The position numbers and the translations under genes are program-made. The notes beneath the pieces are model-generated. The model had not been told where the DNA came from, ran no database searches, and saw only the letters and a list, made by a program, of their open reading frames with translations. Below are positions 43,365-51,164 of a DNA stretch of 64,000 nucleotides, piece after piece. The DNA lies in assembly GCA_035648415.1 (NCBI GenBank), contig DASRLO010000071.1:14269-78268 (forward strand), written 5' to 3'. How positions within the stretch are numbered: position 1 is the stretch's first letter; every line of letters begins with the position of its first letter. The stretch comes from DATARH01 sp035648415. GTDB taxonomy: Bacteria; Pseudomonadota; Alphaproteobacteria; ATCC43930; CGMCC-115725.

Positions 43365-44713
43365 CCGCGCCGCCCGATAGCGGGCTGGCGGATCGGCTGG
43401 TGGCGGGGCTTGAGCGCTATCAGGCGCGGCTCGGTCGGGCCGATCACGGCGTCAAGGTCCATGGCAGCCTGATCCGTATCGTCGGGCTGGTGATGGAGGC
43501 CCGCGGCATTCACGTCGCGATCGGCGAACGCTGCTTTGTCGAGAGCGAGACGGGACGGCTGCTCTCCGCCGAGGTCGTCGGCTTCGACGGCGGGCGGGTC
43601 CTGCTGATGGCGGAGGGACATGCCGGGGGCCTCACCCCCGGGGCGAGGGTGATCCCGGCCGGGCGGACGATGGAGGTTGCGGTCGGCTCGGAGCTGCTGG
43701 GCCGCGTCATCGACGGCGGCGGCCTGGCGATCGACGGCAAGGGGCAGATTCGCTGCACCGAGCGCATGCCGCTGTTCGGCCAAACCGTGAACCCGATGCG
43801 GCGCGCGCTCGTCGACGAGCCGCTAGATGTCGGAGTTCGTTCAGTAAATGCGCTTTTTACGGTCGGCCGCGGCTCGCGTCTCGGGCTCTTTGCGGGAAGC
43901 GGCGTGGGGAAGAGCGTGCTGTTGGGTATGATGGCCCGGTACACCAGCGCCGATGTGGTGGTGGTGGGCCTGATCGGCGAGCGGAGCCGCGAGGTCAAGG
44001 AATTCGTCGAGCGGATTCTCGGCGCCGACGGGTTGGCAAAGGCCGTCGTCGTTGCCGCGCCGGCGGACCAGTCCGCATTGGGGCGGGTGCATGGCGCGTA
44101 TCGTGCGACGGCGATCGCAGAATATTTTCGCGACCGCGGCCACCGGGTGCTGTTGCTGATGGATTCGCTGACCCGGTTTGCCATGGCCCAACGCGAGGTC
44201 GGGCTTGCGGTCGGCGAGATCCCGGCGAGCCGGGGTTATCCGCCGTCGGTGTTCGGGCGGATTTCATCGCTGTGCGAGCGCGCCGGCAACGGCGCCGAGG
44301 GTTCGGGCAGCATCACCGCGCTCTATACCGTGCTGGTCGAGGGCGACGACCCAAACGACCCGGTCGCCGACTCGGCGCGCTCGATCCTCGACGGGCACCT
44401 GGTGCTGTCGCGCAAGCTCGCCGACCGCAGCCATTTCCCGGCGCTCGATGTCGCCGCCTCGGTGAGCCGGGTGATGCCGGCGGTCGTCGCGTCCGAACAG
44501 GTCCTTGCGACCCAGCGCTTCAAGCAGCTTTACAACCGGCTCGAGGAAAGCCGCGACCTTATCGCGATCGGCGGCTACCGGCCAGGGCACGACGCCGAAC
44601 TCGACCGCGCGGTGTCGCTGCAACCGGCGATCAACGAATTCCTGCGCCAGGACATGACCAACGCGGTGCGGTTCTCCGAAAGCGTGGGGGCGCTTCGGGG
44701 GATTGTCGGTTAG
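43361..44713 (+). CDS. fliI: Flagellar export ATPase FliI
   Basis: 450-residue F1-beta-like ATPase that unfolds and releases export substrates. Walker A GLFAGSGVGKSVLLGMMARY (about residue 180), Walker B VLLLMDSLTRFAMAQREVGL, and the conserved GYPPSVFGRISSLCERAGN and LYTVLVEGDDPNDPVADSAR. The N-terminal barrel has KVHGSLIRIVGLVMEARG. Full length, no anomalies. Confidence 0.98.
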   Translation: MTAPPDSGLADRLVAGLERYQARLGRADHGVKVHGSLIRIVGLVMEARGIHVAIGERCFVESETGRLLSAEVVGFDGGRVLLMAEGHAGGLTPGARVIPAGRTMEVAVGSELLGRVIDGGGLAIDGKGQIRCTERMPLFGQTVNPMRRALVDEPLDVGVRSVNALFTVGRGSRLGLFAGSGVGKSVLLGMMARYTSADVVVVGLIGERSREVKEFVERILGADGLAKAVVVAAPADQSALGRVHGAYRATAIAEYFRDRGHRVLLLMDSLTRFAMAQREVGLAVGEIPASRGYPPSVFGRISSLCERAGNGAEGSGSITALYTVLVEGDDPNDPVADSARSILDGHLVLSRKLADRSHFPALDVAASVSRVMPAVVASEQVLATQRFKQLYNRLEESRDLIAIGGYRPGHDAELDRAVSLQPAINEFLRQDMTNAVRFSESVGALRGIVG

Positions 44714-44735
44714 CGGATAGAACGATGGGGGAGAA

Positions 44736-45164
44736 ATGGCGGTCCTGCACACGCTAATCAGCGTCACCGGCCAGAAGGGCGACGGCGCGCTGGTCAATTG
44801 GCAGCGTCTCAAGCAGCAATGCGACGACGCGCTGATGAAATTGTCGCTGCTAAAGCAGCATCGCGAGCGCTATCGCGATCTCCTCAATTCCGGCCTCGGC
44901 GAAGGCATGCCGGCGATGTCGACGATGGCCTATCTCGGCTTTATCGGTCAGATCGAGGAGGTCGTGCTGCGCCAGGAGAGCGAGGTGGGACGGCTCGAGG
45001 CGGCCTGTACCCGGCAGTGGCGGGAGCTCGTCGAAATCCGGCGCGAGAAGCGCATGTACGAGATCGTCCAGGAGCGCGCCACCGAGCAGGAACTCGCCGC
45101 CGCGTTGCGGCAAAGCCAGGCCGAGATCGACGATTTGCTGCAACGGGTCGGCAAGCTCCCGTGA
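44736..45164 (+). CDS. fliJ: FliJ-like flagellar export chaperone
   Basis: 142 residues, almost entirely helical coiled coil: WQRLKQQCDDALMKLSLLKQ, HRERYRDLL, EEVVLRQESEVGRLEAACTR, ELVEIRREKRMYEIVQERAT. Position right after fliI and the helical hairpin fit FliJ, the escort that couples FliI to FlhA. Sequence identity in this family is low, so the call rests on context and shape. Confidence 0.8.
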   Translation: MAVLHTLISVTGQKGDGALVNWQRLKQQCDDALMKLSLLKQHRERYRDLLNSGLGEGMPAMSTMAYLGFIGQIEEVVLRQESEVGRLEAACTRQWRELVEIRREKRMYEIVQERATEQELAAALRQSQAEIDDLLQRVGKLP

Positions 45165-45203
45165 CCCGCGTCCGTCGCATGACGTAAAGCGGTATTTCGC
45201 GCG

Positions 45204-45749
45204 ATGGCCGATATCGACCAGGCGGCGACGCTTGATCTTGCCGGGTCCCGCGGCCGCGGCCCGCTCCTGAAATGGGCGATCATCGGCGTCGCCGTGCTGT
45301 TGCTGCTCGGGGCCGGGGCCGCGGTCTGGTATTTTTTTCTCGGCGGCCGCGCGCATTTCGCCCCGAAGGAGGCAAAGGAAATCGAGGCCCCGCTGCCTTT
45401 CTTCCTCGAGCTGAAGACGTTTGTCGTCAGCATGCCGAGCAGCACCGGCGCCTCGCATTTCGTCCAGCTCGGGGTGAGTCTGCAACTGCCGCGCGCGGCA
45501 GCCAGCGAGATGGTCAATGCGCTGCTGCCCGAATTGCAAGACGCGATGCGTCAAATGCTCCTGGGCTTCAAAAGCGAGGATCTGCAAAACCCGGACGGCG
45601 TCAACAAGGTGCGCGGGGTGATGATCGAGCGGCTGAACAAGCTGATGGCGGTCGTGCTCGGGCCCGACCGCATCGCCAAGCTGACCGAGGGCAGTCCCGA
45701 CGGCGCCTTCGTCCAGAACGTGCTGTTCACCACCTTGATCGTCGAATGA
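45204..45749 (+). CDS. fliL: Flagellar basal body protein FliL
   Basis: 181 residues. One membrane helix (MGDHR-free start; LLKWAIIGVAVLLLLGAGAA) after a short cytoplasmic tail, then the periplasmic stomatin-like domain: FFLELKTFVVSMPSSTGASH, FVQLGVSLQLP, VNKVRGVMIERLNKLM and the C-terminal VQNVLFTTLIVE. FliL rings surround stators and raise torque. Usual length. Confidence 0.93.
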   Translation: MADIDQAATLDLAGSRGRGPLLKWAIIGVAVLLLLGAGAAVWYFFLGGRAHFAPKEAKEIEAPLPFFLELKTFVVSMPSSTGASHFVQLGVSLQLPRAAASEMVNALLPELQDAMRQMLLGFKSEDLQNPDGVNKVRGVMIERLNKLMAVVLGPDRIAKLTEGSPDGAFVQNVLFTTLIVE

Positions 45750-45764
45750 CGAACCCCCTGCCGC

Positions 45765-46112
45765 ATGCGGGAGCCGGGCGTGCCGTATGACGCGGACGGG
45801 CTCGGCTCGTTGTCGCTCACGCTGGGGATCATCGTGCTGCTGCTGTGGGGCGGGATCTGGGCGATGCGGCGCATGCGGCCCGGGATCGGCCTCGGCAATG
45901 CGCGCGATTGCGCGATCCTGCGCTCCCTCGCGCTGGGGCCGCGCGAGCGGCTTCTCGTGGTGCGCGTCGGGCCGCGCCATCTGGTGATTGGCATCGGCTC
46001 GGCGTCGGTGTCGCTGTTGTGCGAGCTCGACGAGCCGCTGCCGATCGCGGCGGGTGACGACCGTTTTGGCGAGGCGGTCCGCAAGGCGGTGGGGCGATGG
46101 CGCGGCGGCTGA
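45765..46112 (+). CDS. fliO: Flagellar biosynthesis protein FliO
   Basis: 115 residues. One membrane helix (LSLTLGIIVLLLWGGIWAMR), then a compact cytoplasmic domain with LRSLALGPRERLLVVRVGPR and HLVIGIGSASVSLLCEL, the pattern of FliO. FliO helps assemble FliP rings. The 3' end overlaps fliP by 16 bp. Confidence 0.88.
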   Translation: MREPGVPYDADGLGSLSLTLGIIVLLLWGGIWAMRRMRPGIGLGNARDCAILRSLALGPRERLLVVRVGPRHLVIGIGSASVSLLCELDEPLPIAAGDDRFGEAVRKAVGRWRGG

Positions 46113-46849
46113 CCCTATGCGTGCTCGCGGCGCTGCTCGCCGGCGGGGCGATCTGCGCCGCGGCGCACGCCGCCGGCATCGGCGCGCTCGACATGCACCC
46201 GGACGGCCACGGCGGGCAGACCTACACCATGCCGGTGCAGCTCCTGATGCTGATGGCGGGGCTGGTGTTCCTACCGGCGATCCTGCTGACGATGACCTCG
46301 TTCACCCGCATCATCATCGTGCTGTCGCTGCTCAGGCAGGCGCTGGGGCTCACCCAGACGCCGCCGAACCAGGTGCTGATCGGGCTCGCGCTGTTCCTGA
46401 CCATGTTCGTGATGGGGCCGGTCTTTACCCGGGTCGGCAGCGATGCGCTGCAGCCGCTGCTCGACAACAAGATTTCGACCGAGGACGCGCTGATCAAGGC
46501 GGAGGGCCCGCTGCGCGAATTTATGACCAAGCAGACCCGCCGCGAGGATCTCGGCCTGTTCCTCAAACTGGCCGGCGGCCAGACCTACCAGAGCGCCGAA
46601 GACGTGCCGTTCTCGGTGCTGGTTCCCGCTTTTGTGACCTCCGAACTGAAGACCGGGTTTCAGATCGGCTTCCTCATTTTCCTGCCGTTTCTGGTGATCG
46701 ACATCGTCGTCGCGGCGGTGATGATGTCGCTGGGCATGATGCTGCTGTCGCCGACCAGCGTGTCGCTGCCGTTGAAGCTCGCGCTGTTTGTCCTGGTCAA
46801 CGGCTGGACCCTCGTCATCGGCTCGCTGGCCGAGGGCTTCCTGCGTTGA
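46097..46849 (+). CDS. fliP: Flagellar export gate protein FliP
   Basis: 250 residues. Cleavable signal peptide (LCVLAALLAGGAICAAAHA), then four membrane helices with the family signatures MTSFTRIIIVLSLLRQALGL, PNQVLIGLALFLTMFVMGPV, VPFSVLVPAFVTSELKTGFQ and GFLIFLPFLVIDIVVAAVMM. Complete to LRTGA-type end at 46849. Its last 41 codons lie in the first copy of a 161-bp tandem duplication, so the gene stays intact while a second, diverged copy of its 3' end follows. Confidence 0.97.
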   Translation: MARRLTLCVLAALLAGGAICAAAHAAGIGALDMHPDGHGGQTYTMPVQLLMLMAGLVFLPAILLTMTSFTRIIIVLSLLRQALGLTQTPPNQVLIGLALFLTMFVMGPVFTRVGSDALQPLLDNKISTEDALIKAEGPLREFMTKQTRREDLGLFLKLAGGQTYQSAEDVPFSVLVPAFVTSELKTGFQIGFLIFLPFLVIDIVVAAVMMSLGMMLLSPTSVSLPLKLALFVLVNGWTLVIGSLAEGFLR

Positions 46850-47048
46850 CCCCCGACGAATTGGTCGGCGCGGCGCGCGAGATGATGTCGCTGGGCATGA
46901 TGCTGCTGTCGCCGACCAGCGTGTCGCTGCCGTTGAAGCTCGCGCTGTTTGTCCTGGTCAACGGCTGGACCCTCGTCACCGGCTCGCTGGCCGGGGGCTT
47001 CCCGCGTTGACCCCCGACGAATTGGTCGGCGCGGCGCGCGAGATGATG
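46727..47048 (+). repeat. Tandem 161-bp duplication over the fliP/fliQ junction
   Basis: Copy A 46727-46887, copy B 46888-47048. Each holds the last ~120 bp of fliP plus the first ~42 bp of fliQ. The copies differ at 3 of 161 positions, all T-to-C or A-to-G if A is ancestral. GATGATG occurs at 46720, 46881 and 47042, marking the breakpoints. Confidence 0.97.
46846..47010 (+). pseudogene. Chimeric micro-ORF: FliQ start fused in frame to FliP end
   Basis: TTG 46846 to TGA 47008-47010, 54 residues. The first 14 residues (TPDELVGAAREMM) are those of FliQ copy 2; the rest (SLGMMLLSPTSVSLPLKLAL...) copies the FliP C-terminal helix. All three differences from FliP change the residue (Ile-Thr, Glu-Gly, Leu-Pro), which suggests no selection. 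It shares the start context of the true fliQ, so it may be translated; I regard it as duplication debris. Confidence 0.8.
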
Positions 47049-47276
47049 ACCGTCGCGTTGCTGCTGGTGACGCCATTCCTCGCCGCCGCGGTGCTGGCCA
47101 GCCTGCTGGTCGGGTTGTTCCAGGCAGCGACGCGAATGAACGATCTGACCCTGAGCTTCGTCCCGCGCTTCTTCGCGGTCCTCTTGGTGCTTTACCTCGC
47201 CTCGACCTGGGTGGGCGCTCGCTTTACCGCCTATATCGAGCGTGCGGCGGCGAGCGCCGGAGATCTGCGCCGGTGA
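47007..47276 (+). CDS. fliQ: Flagellar export gate protein FliQ, copy 2
   Basis: 89 residues from TTG 47007: two membrane helices (TVALLLVTPFLAAAVLASLL and FAVLLVLYLASTWVGARFTA) around LFQAATRMNDLTLSFVPRFF, the FliQ core with variation (TRMND for the usual TQIQE). It sits in the standard fliP-fliQ-fliR order. The N-terminal 14 codons come from copy B of the tandem duplication; the start codon and upstream bases are the same in both copies. Differs clearly from copy 1 at 37197-37460. Confidence 0.9.
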   Translation: MTPDELVGAAREMMTVALLLVTPFLAAAVLASLLVGLFQAATRMNDLTLSFVPRFFAVLLVLYLASTWVGARFTAYIERAAASAGDLRR

Positions 47277-47280
47277 CCCC

Positions 47281-48069
47281 ATGCTGAGCGTCAGCGACGC
47301 CGATCTGGCTGCTTGGCTCGGCCAGTTCTTCTGGCCCTTTCTGCGCACCCTCGCCTTGTTCGCGGCGGCGCCCGCGTTCAACTCGGTGGCGATACCGGTG
47401 CGCGCCAAGGTGGCGCTCGCCTTTGTCGTCGCCATCGCGATCGCCGGCGCGGTCAAGCAATCGGCCCCGCTCGAGCTCTCCTGGGCGACCGCGGTCCTGG
47501 CGGTCGAGCAGGTGCTGGTCGGCCTCGCCATCGGCTTCGCGATGCAGTTGACCCTCGCGGCGATGGGCCTTGCCGGCGAGTTCGTCGGGGTGCAGATGGG
47601 GTTCGGCTTCGCCAGCATGTTCGACATCCAGAGCGGGTTTCAGGTGCCGGTGATGGCGAATTTCTTCAGCCTCGTCGCCCTCCTGCTGTTCGTCGGGCTG
47701 AACGGCCATTTGGTGCTGCTTGGCGTGCTGGTGAAAAGCTTCACCGTCGTGCCGATCGCGGTCGGCAGCGGCATCACGGCCGACGGCTGGCGCTCGCTGG
47801 CGCGCTCCGGCGCGGTGCTGTTCCAGATGGGGGTTTGGCTGGCGCTGCCGGTGATCGCCGTGCTGCTGGCGGTGCATCTCGCGGTCGGCTTCGTGTCGCG
47901 GGTCGCGCCGCAATTCAACGTGATGTCGGTCGGGTTCTCGCTGTTCATGTGGGTCGGGATCGCCGCAATCATTGCGCTCGTCCCGTTCTTCGTGCCGGCG
48001 GTTGAGCACATCATCGAGACCGGGCTCACCCTCGCCGGCGCCACGCTGCGCGGGGCGGCCGCGCCGTGA
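47281..48069 (+). CDS. fliR: Flagellar export gate protein FliR
   Basis: 262 residues with about six membrane helices. Family segments: WPFLRTLALFAAAPAFNSVA, VRAKVALAFVVAIAIAG, VEQVLVGLAIGFAMQLTLAA, AGEFVGVQMGFGFASMFD and QFNVMSVGFSLFMWVGIAA. ATG 47281 directly follows the fliQ stop by 4 bp. Stop overlaps flhB start (4 bp, GTGA). FliR completes the FliP5-FliQ4-FliR1 gate. Confidence 0.96.
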   Translation: MLSVSDADLAAWLGQFFWPFLRTLALFAAAPAFNSVAIPVRAKVALAFVVAIAIAGAVKQSAPLELSWATAVLAVEQVLVGLAIGFAMQLTLAAMGLAGEFVGVQMGFGFASMFDIQSGFQVPVMANFFSLVALLLFVGLNGHLVLLGVLVKSFTVVPIAVGSGITADGWRSLARSGAVLFQMGVWLALPVIAVLLAVHLAVGFVSRVAPQFNVMSVGFSLFMWVGIAAIIALVPFFVPAVEHIIETGLTLAGATLRGAAAP

Positions 48070-49202
48070 GCGATGCCTCCAGCGCCGGGGATCGCACCGA
48101 GCAGGCAACCCCGCGGCGGGTCCAGAAAGCGCGCGAGGAAGGCTCGGTCGTCCGCGCTCATTCGGTGGCCGGCGCCGCGGTTCTGGTCGCGGGCGCCGCG
48201 GTCACGTGGATCGCCGGCGGGAAGCTGATCGACCTCCTGGAATCGTCGCTGCGCCTCGGCCTCGCCCTCGATCCGGCGGTCATGCGCGAGCCGTCGCGGC
48301 TGTGGGCCGCCGCCGCCCAGGTGGCGTGGCCGGGGGTCATGGTTATCGCCCCGATCCTGCTGCTGCTGGCGGCCGTGGGATTCGTCTCCGACCTGCTGGT
48401 CGGCGGCTGGGTCGTATCGGCCAAGCCCGTCACGCCCGATTTCACCCGCATCGACCCGCTCAAGGGTTTCGGCCGGCTGTTCTCCAAGGCCGCGCTGGCG
48501 GAGATCGTCAAGGCGCTGGTCAAGTTTGTGGTCGTCGGGGCGATCGCCGCCTGGCTGGTGAAGCATTGGCTCGTCGATTTTCTGCACGTCGCCGCCGAGA
48601 CCTGGCCGGCCGCGCCGCGTCACGTCGCGGCGCTGTCGGGCGAGGTGTTTCTGATCCTCGCCGCGTCGTTGGCGGCGGTCACCTTGTTCGAAGTGCCCTA
48701 CCAGCTGTGGCAGCACCGCGACCAGCTCAAGATGAGCCGGCAGGAAGTGAAGGACGAGCTGCGCGATCAGGAAGGCAGCCCGCACACCAAGCGCCGCATC
48801 CGCGGTCTGCGGGTCAAGTTGGCGCGGGCGCGCATGATGTCGGAAGTGCCCAAGGCCGACGTCGTCGTCGTCAACCCCGAGCATTTCGCCGCGGCGCTGT
48901 CGTATCGCGAGGACCGCATGCGCGCGCCCCGCCTGGTGGCGAAAGGCACTGGGCTTATCGCGCTGCGCATCCGCGCGCTCGCCGCGGAACACGGCGTGCC
49001 GGTGATCGAGGCGCCGCCGCTGGCGCGCTCGATCAACCGCTTTGTCGATCTCGGCGACGAGGTCCCGGCCGGGCTCTATGGCGCGGTCGCCGAGGTGTTG
49101 GCCTATGTCTACCGCCTGAAAGCGGCGCGCGACAGCGGCCTGCGGGCGCCTCCTTTGCCGGACGACGGACGGTTCGCGCCGCCCACGGAACTCGATGCGT
49201 AG
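48066..49202 (+). CDS. flhB: Flagellar export specificity switch FlhB, NPEH variant
   Basis: 378 residues. N-terminal RTEQATPRRVQKAREEGSVV is the FlhB hallmark. Four membrane helices follow, then the cytoplasmic domain with MSRQEVKDELRDQEGSPHTK and the autocleavage loop VVVVNPEHFAAALSY. The loop reads N270-P-E-H273 instead of the nearly universal N-P-T-H. Cleavage between Asn and Pro drives the hook-to-filament export switch; the Thr-to-Glu change may alter it. Starts at GTG 48066. Last gene of the flagellar run. Confidence 0.96.
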   Translation: MSDASSAGDRTEQATPRRVQKAREEGSVVRAHSVAGAAVLVAGAAVTWIAGGKLIDLLESSLRLGLALDPAVMREPSRLWAAAAQVAWPGVMVIAPILLLLAAVGFVSDLLVGGWVVSAKPVTPDFTRIDPLKGFGRLFSKAALAEIVKALVKFVVVGAIAAWLVKHWLVDFLHVAAETWPAAPRHVAALSGEVFLILAASLAAVTLFEVPYQLWQHRDQLKMSRQEVKDELRDQEGSPHTKRRIRGLRVKLARARMMSEVPKADVVVVNPEHFAAALSYREDRMRAPRLVAKGTGLIALRIRALAAEHGVPVIEAPPLARSINRFVDLGDEVPAGLYGAVAEVLAYVYRLKAARDSGLRAPPLPDDGRFAPPTELDA

Positions 49203-49288
49203 GCGGGAAGCACGGCCTCGACCAAGTCTAGCGACCAGGGCGCCTCAAAAAACCGGCTGAGCTATGGAGACCTGCAAATCCATCATTC

Positions 49289-49552
49289 CTACCATTCGCC
49301 GGCCGCGTTTGACGCGGCTTGCGGGGACGCACCAAGAACCGCGCGGTAGCAAGTTTCGCGATCCTGCGCGAAAAACCGCGAGAATTGCGCATCCATCCGG
49401 CCGCAGCGCTGCAGAGCCTCCTGCTTGATCGTGCTCGCGGGAAAGGCCTCCCGGATCGAGCCGAGCAGATTGCCGTGAATGACGAGCCCGCCGAATGCGC
49501 CAAACGCCATCAGGATCAACATCGCCCACATCGAAAAATAGCTCGTCGACAC
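49289..49552 (-). CDS. Small hypothetical membrane-anchored protein
   Basis: 87 residues from GTG 49552, preceded by a strong GGAGGT site at 5 nt, which decides the start. One N-terminal membrane helix (MWAMLILMAFGAFGGLVIHG), then a polar domain with ASTIKQEALQRCGRMDAQFS and FFAQDRETCYRAV containing two Cys. Probably exported and anchored. Family unknown. It faces the flagellar cluster end-on. Confidence 0.65.
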   Translation of the reverse strand: MSTSYFSMWAMLILMAFGAFGGLVIHGNLLGSIREAFPASTIKQEALQRCGRMDAQFSRFFAQDRETCYRAVLGASPQAASNAAGEW

Positions 49553-49765
49553 GGCAACCTCCACGGGTCGAGGGGAGGCTAAATGTAGCGAAATAGGGTT
49601 AAAGCCCGGTGAATCGCGGCCGGCCGACGCCTTGACCGGAGGCGTTGCGCATAGTAGGTGCTGGACGGCGATATGGCTGTCCCACCGCAGGGATCGGCTG
49701 GTGCGCCCCGGCAATCTCCCCGTGATTCGAGGGCGATGCGGGAGTCATTCGGGGAGGGACGCGGG

Positions 49766-51112
49766 ATGGCGGACACCACGGCTTCGCAACTGGCGGGTTG
49801 GCGTGCGATCACGCCCTATCAGTGGCTGGTCTTTGGCGTGGTCTGGGCCGGGTGGACGCTCGACGCGGCTGATTTCGGACTTTTCTCGCTGGTGCTGAAG
49901 CCGGCGCTGACCGAGCTTCTCGGCTTCCCGGCAACCGGGGCGCTCGACAAGACGCAACTGGCGGAAATCGGCAAGTACGGCGGCCTCTTGGCGATGACCG
50001 GCCTCTTGGGCTGGGCCGCCGGCGGGTTCATCTTCGGCGTCATCGCCGACTATATCGGCCGCGTGCGCGCTTTGATGTTCAGCATCATAATCTTCAGCGT
50101 CTTCACCGCGCTGCAGGGCGTCTCGCAACATCTATGGGATTTCGCGATCTACCGCTTCCTCGCCGGCATCGGCACCGGCGCCGAGTTGATGATCGGCATC
50201 CCGCTCCTGGCCGAGACCCTGGGCGATACGTATCGCGCCAAGATTTCCGGCATCATGATGACCGGCGGCGCGATCGGCACATTCCTGGGCGCCTGGGCCT
50301 ATGGCATTGTCGGCGGGTTCGGCTGGCGGGCGGTGTTCTTTGTCGGTGTCATCCCGGCGGTCCTGCTCGCGGTGATCCGCGGCCGGATGCAGGAGCCGCC
50401 ACGCTTCGCCGCGGTGCAGGAACGGCGCGACGCGATGACCGCGGCTTCGCGGATGTCGGGAGACGACGAGGCCTTTATGCGCTTTGTCCCGCTACAGCTT
50501 TTCACCAAGGAAAACCGCTTTAACACGCTTGTCGGGCTGCTGTTTGGGCTGGGCTCGCTGCTGGCGATCTGGACCACCAATATCTGGCTGCCGACCATCC
50601 TGTCGCTGATGGTGCAAAAGGGCGGCATCAGCGGCGCCGATGCGGTGCCGTTCGTCAGCCATGGCATCATGGTGTGGAGCTTTGGCGGGATTTTCGGCTA
50701 TTCGGCGTTCGGCTTTATCGCCGACTGGATCGGCCGCCGGCTGACGATCGCGTTCTACAGCATCGGCTCGATCGTGTTCGGGTTGATCCTCTACCTCGCG
50801 CTGCCGGCTTATGAGCCGTGGTACCCGGTGGTATTGCCGATCTTCGGCTTCTTCGTGTTCGGGGTGTTCTCCGGCCACGCGGTCTATTTCCCCGAGCTGT
50901 TCCCGACCCATATCCGCTCGACCGGGGTGGCGTTCTGCAACGGCACCGGGCGGATCATCACCAGCTTCGGCCCGCTTGTCGCGGGCCTCTTGGTCGGCGC
51001 GTTCGGCGGCAATTTCAACAACGTCACCGCGTTTATGAGCTGCTTCGCGATCCTCAGCGTCATCGCCATGCTGCTGGGCCGCGAGACCAAGGACGACGCG
51101 CTGCCGGCCTAA
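49766..51112 (+). CDS. MFS transporter, aromatic/organic-acid:H+ symporter type
   Basis: 448 residues, 12 membrane helices. WTLDAADFGLFSLVLKPAL (Asp in helix 1) and FGVIADYIGRVRALMFSIII (motif A), RFLAGIGTGAELMIGIPLLA and PELFPTHIRSTGVAFCNGTG are features of the AAHS/sugar-porter-like symporters. ATG 49766 with GGGAGGGACGCGGG upstream. Likely imports a carboxylate or aromatic acid; substrate unknown. An alpha/beta hydrolase gene converges on it across a terminator. Confidence 0.9.
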   Translation: MADTTASQLAGWRAITPYQWLVFGVVWAGWTLDAADFGLFSLVLKPALTELLGFPATGALDKTQLAEIGKYGGLLAMTGLLGWAAGGFIFGVIADYIGRVRALMFSIIIFSVFTALQGVSQHLWDFAIYRFLAGIGTGAELMIGIPLLAETLGDTYRAKISGIMMTGGAIGTFLGAWAYGIVGGFGWRAVFFVGVIPAVLLAVIRGRMQEPPRFAAVQERRDAMTAASRMSGDDEAFMRFVPLQLFTKENRFNTLVGLLFGLGSLLAIWTTNIWLPTILSLMVQKGGISGADAVPFVSHGIMVWSFGGIFGYSAFGFIADWIGRRLTIAFYSIGSIVFGLILYLALPAYEPWYPVVLPIFGFFVFGVFSGHAVYFPELFPTHIRSTGVAFCNGTGRIITSFGPLVAGLLVGAFGGNFNNVTAFMSCFAILSVIAMLLGRETKDDALPA

Positions 51113-51116
51113 TCCG

Positions 51117-51164
51117 TCGTCGTTGCGAGAACCCGCGGGTTCTCGCAATGACGGCCGTTTTTTT
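51117..51164. terminator. Terminator between the MFS and alpha/beta hydrolase genes
   Basis: 26-bp perfect palindrome at 51123-51148 (left arm TTGCGAGAACCCG), flanked by CGTC and GACG, then seven T (51158-51164) on the plus strand. It ends the MFS transcript. The palindrome belongs to the same repeat family as 3570-3690. The T run overlaps the stop of the convergent gene. Confidence 0.85.
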
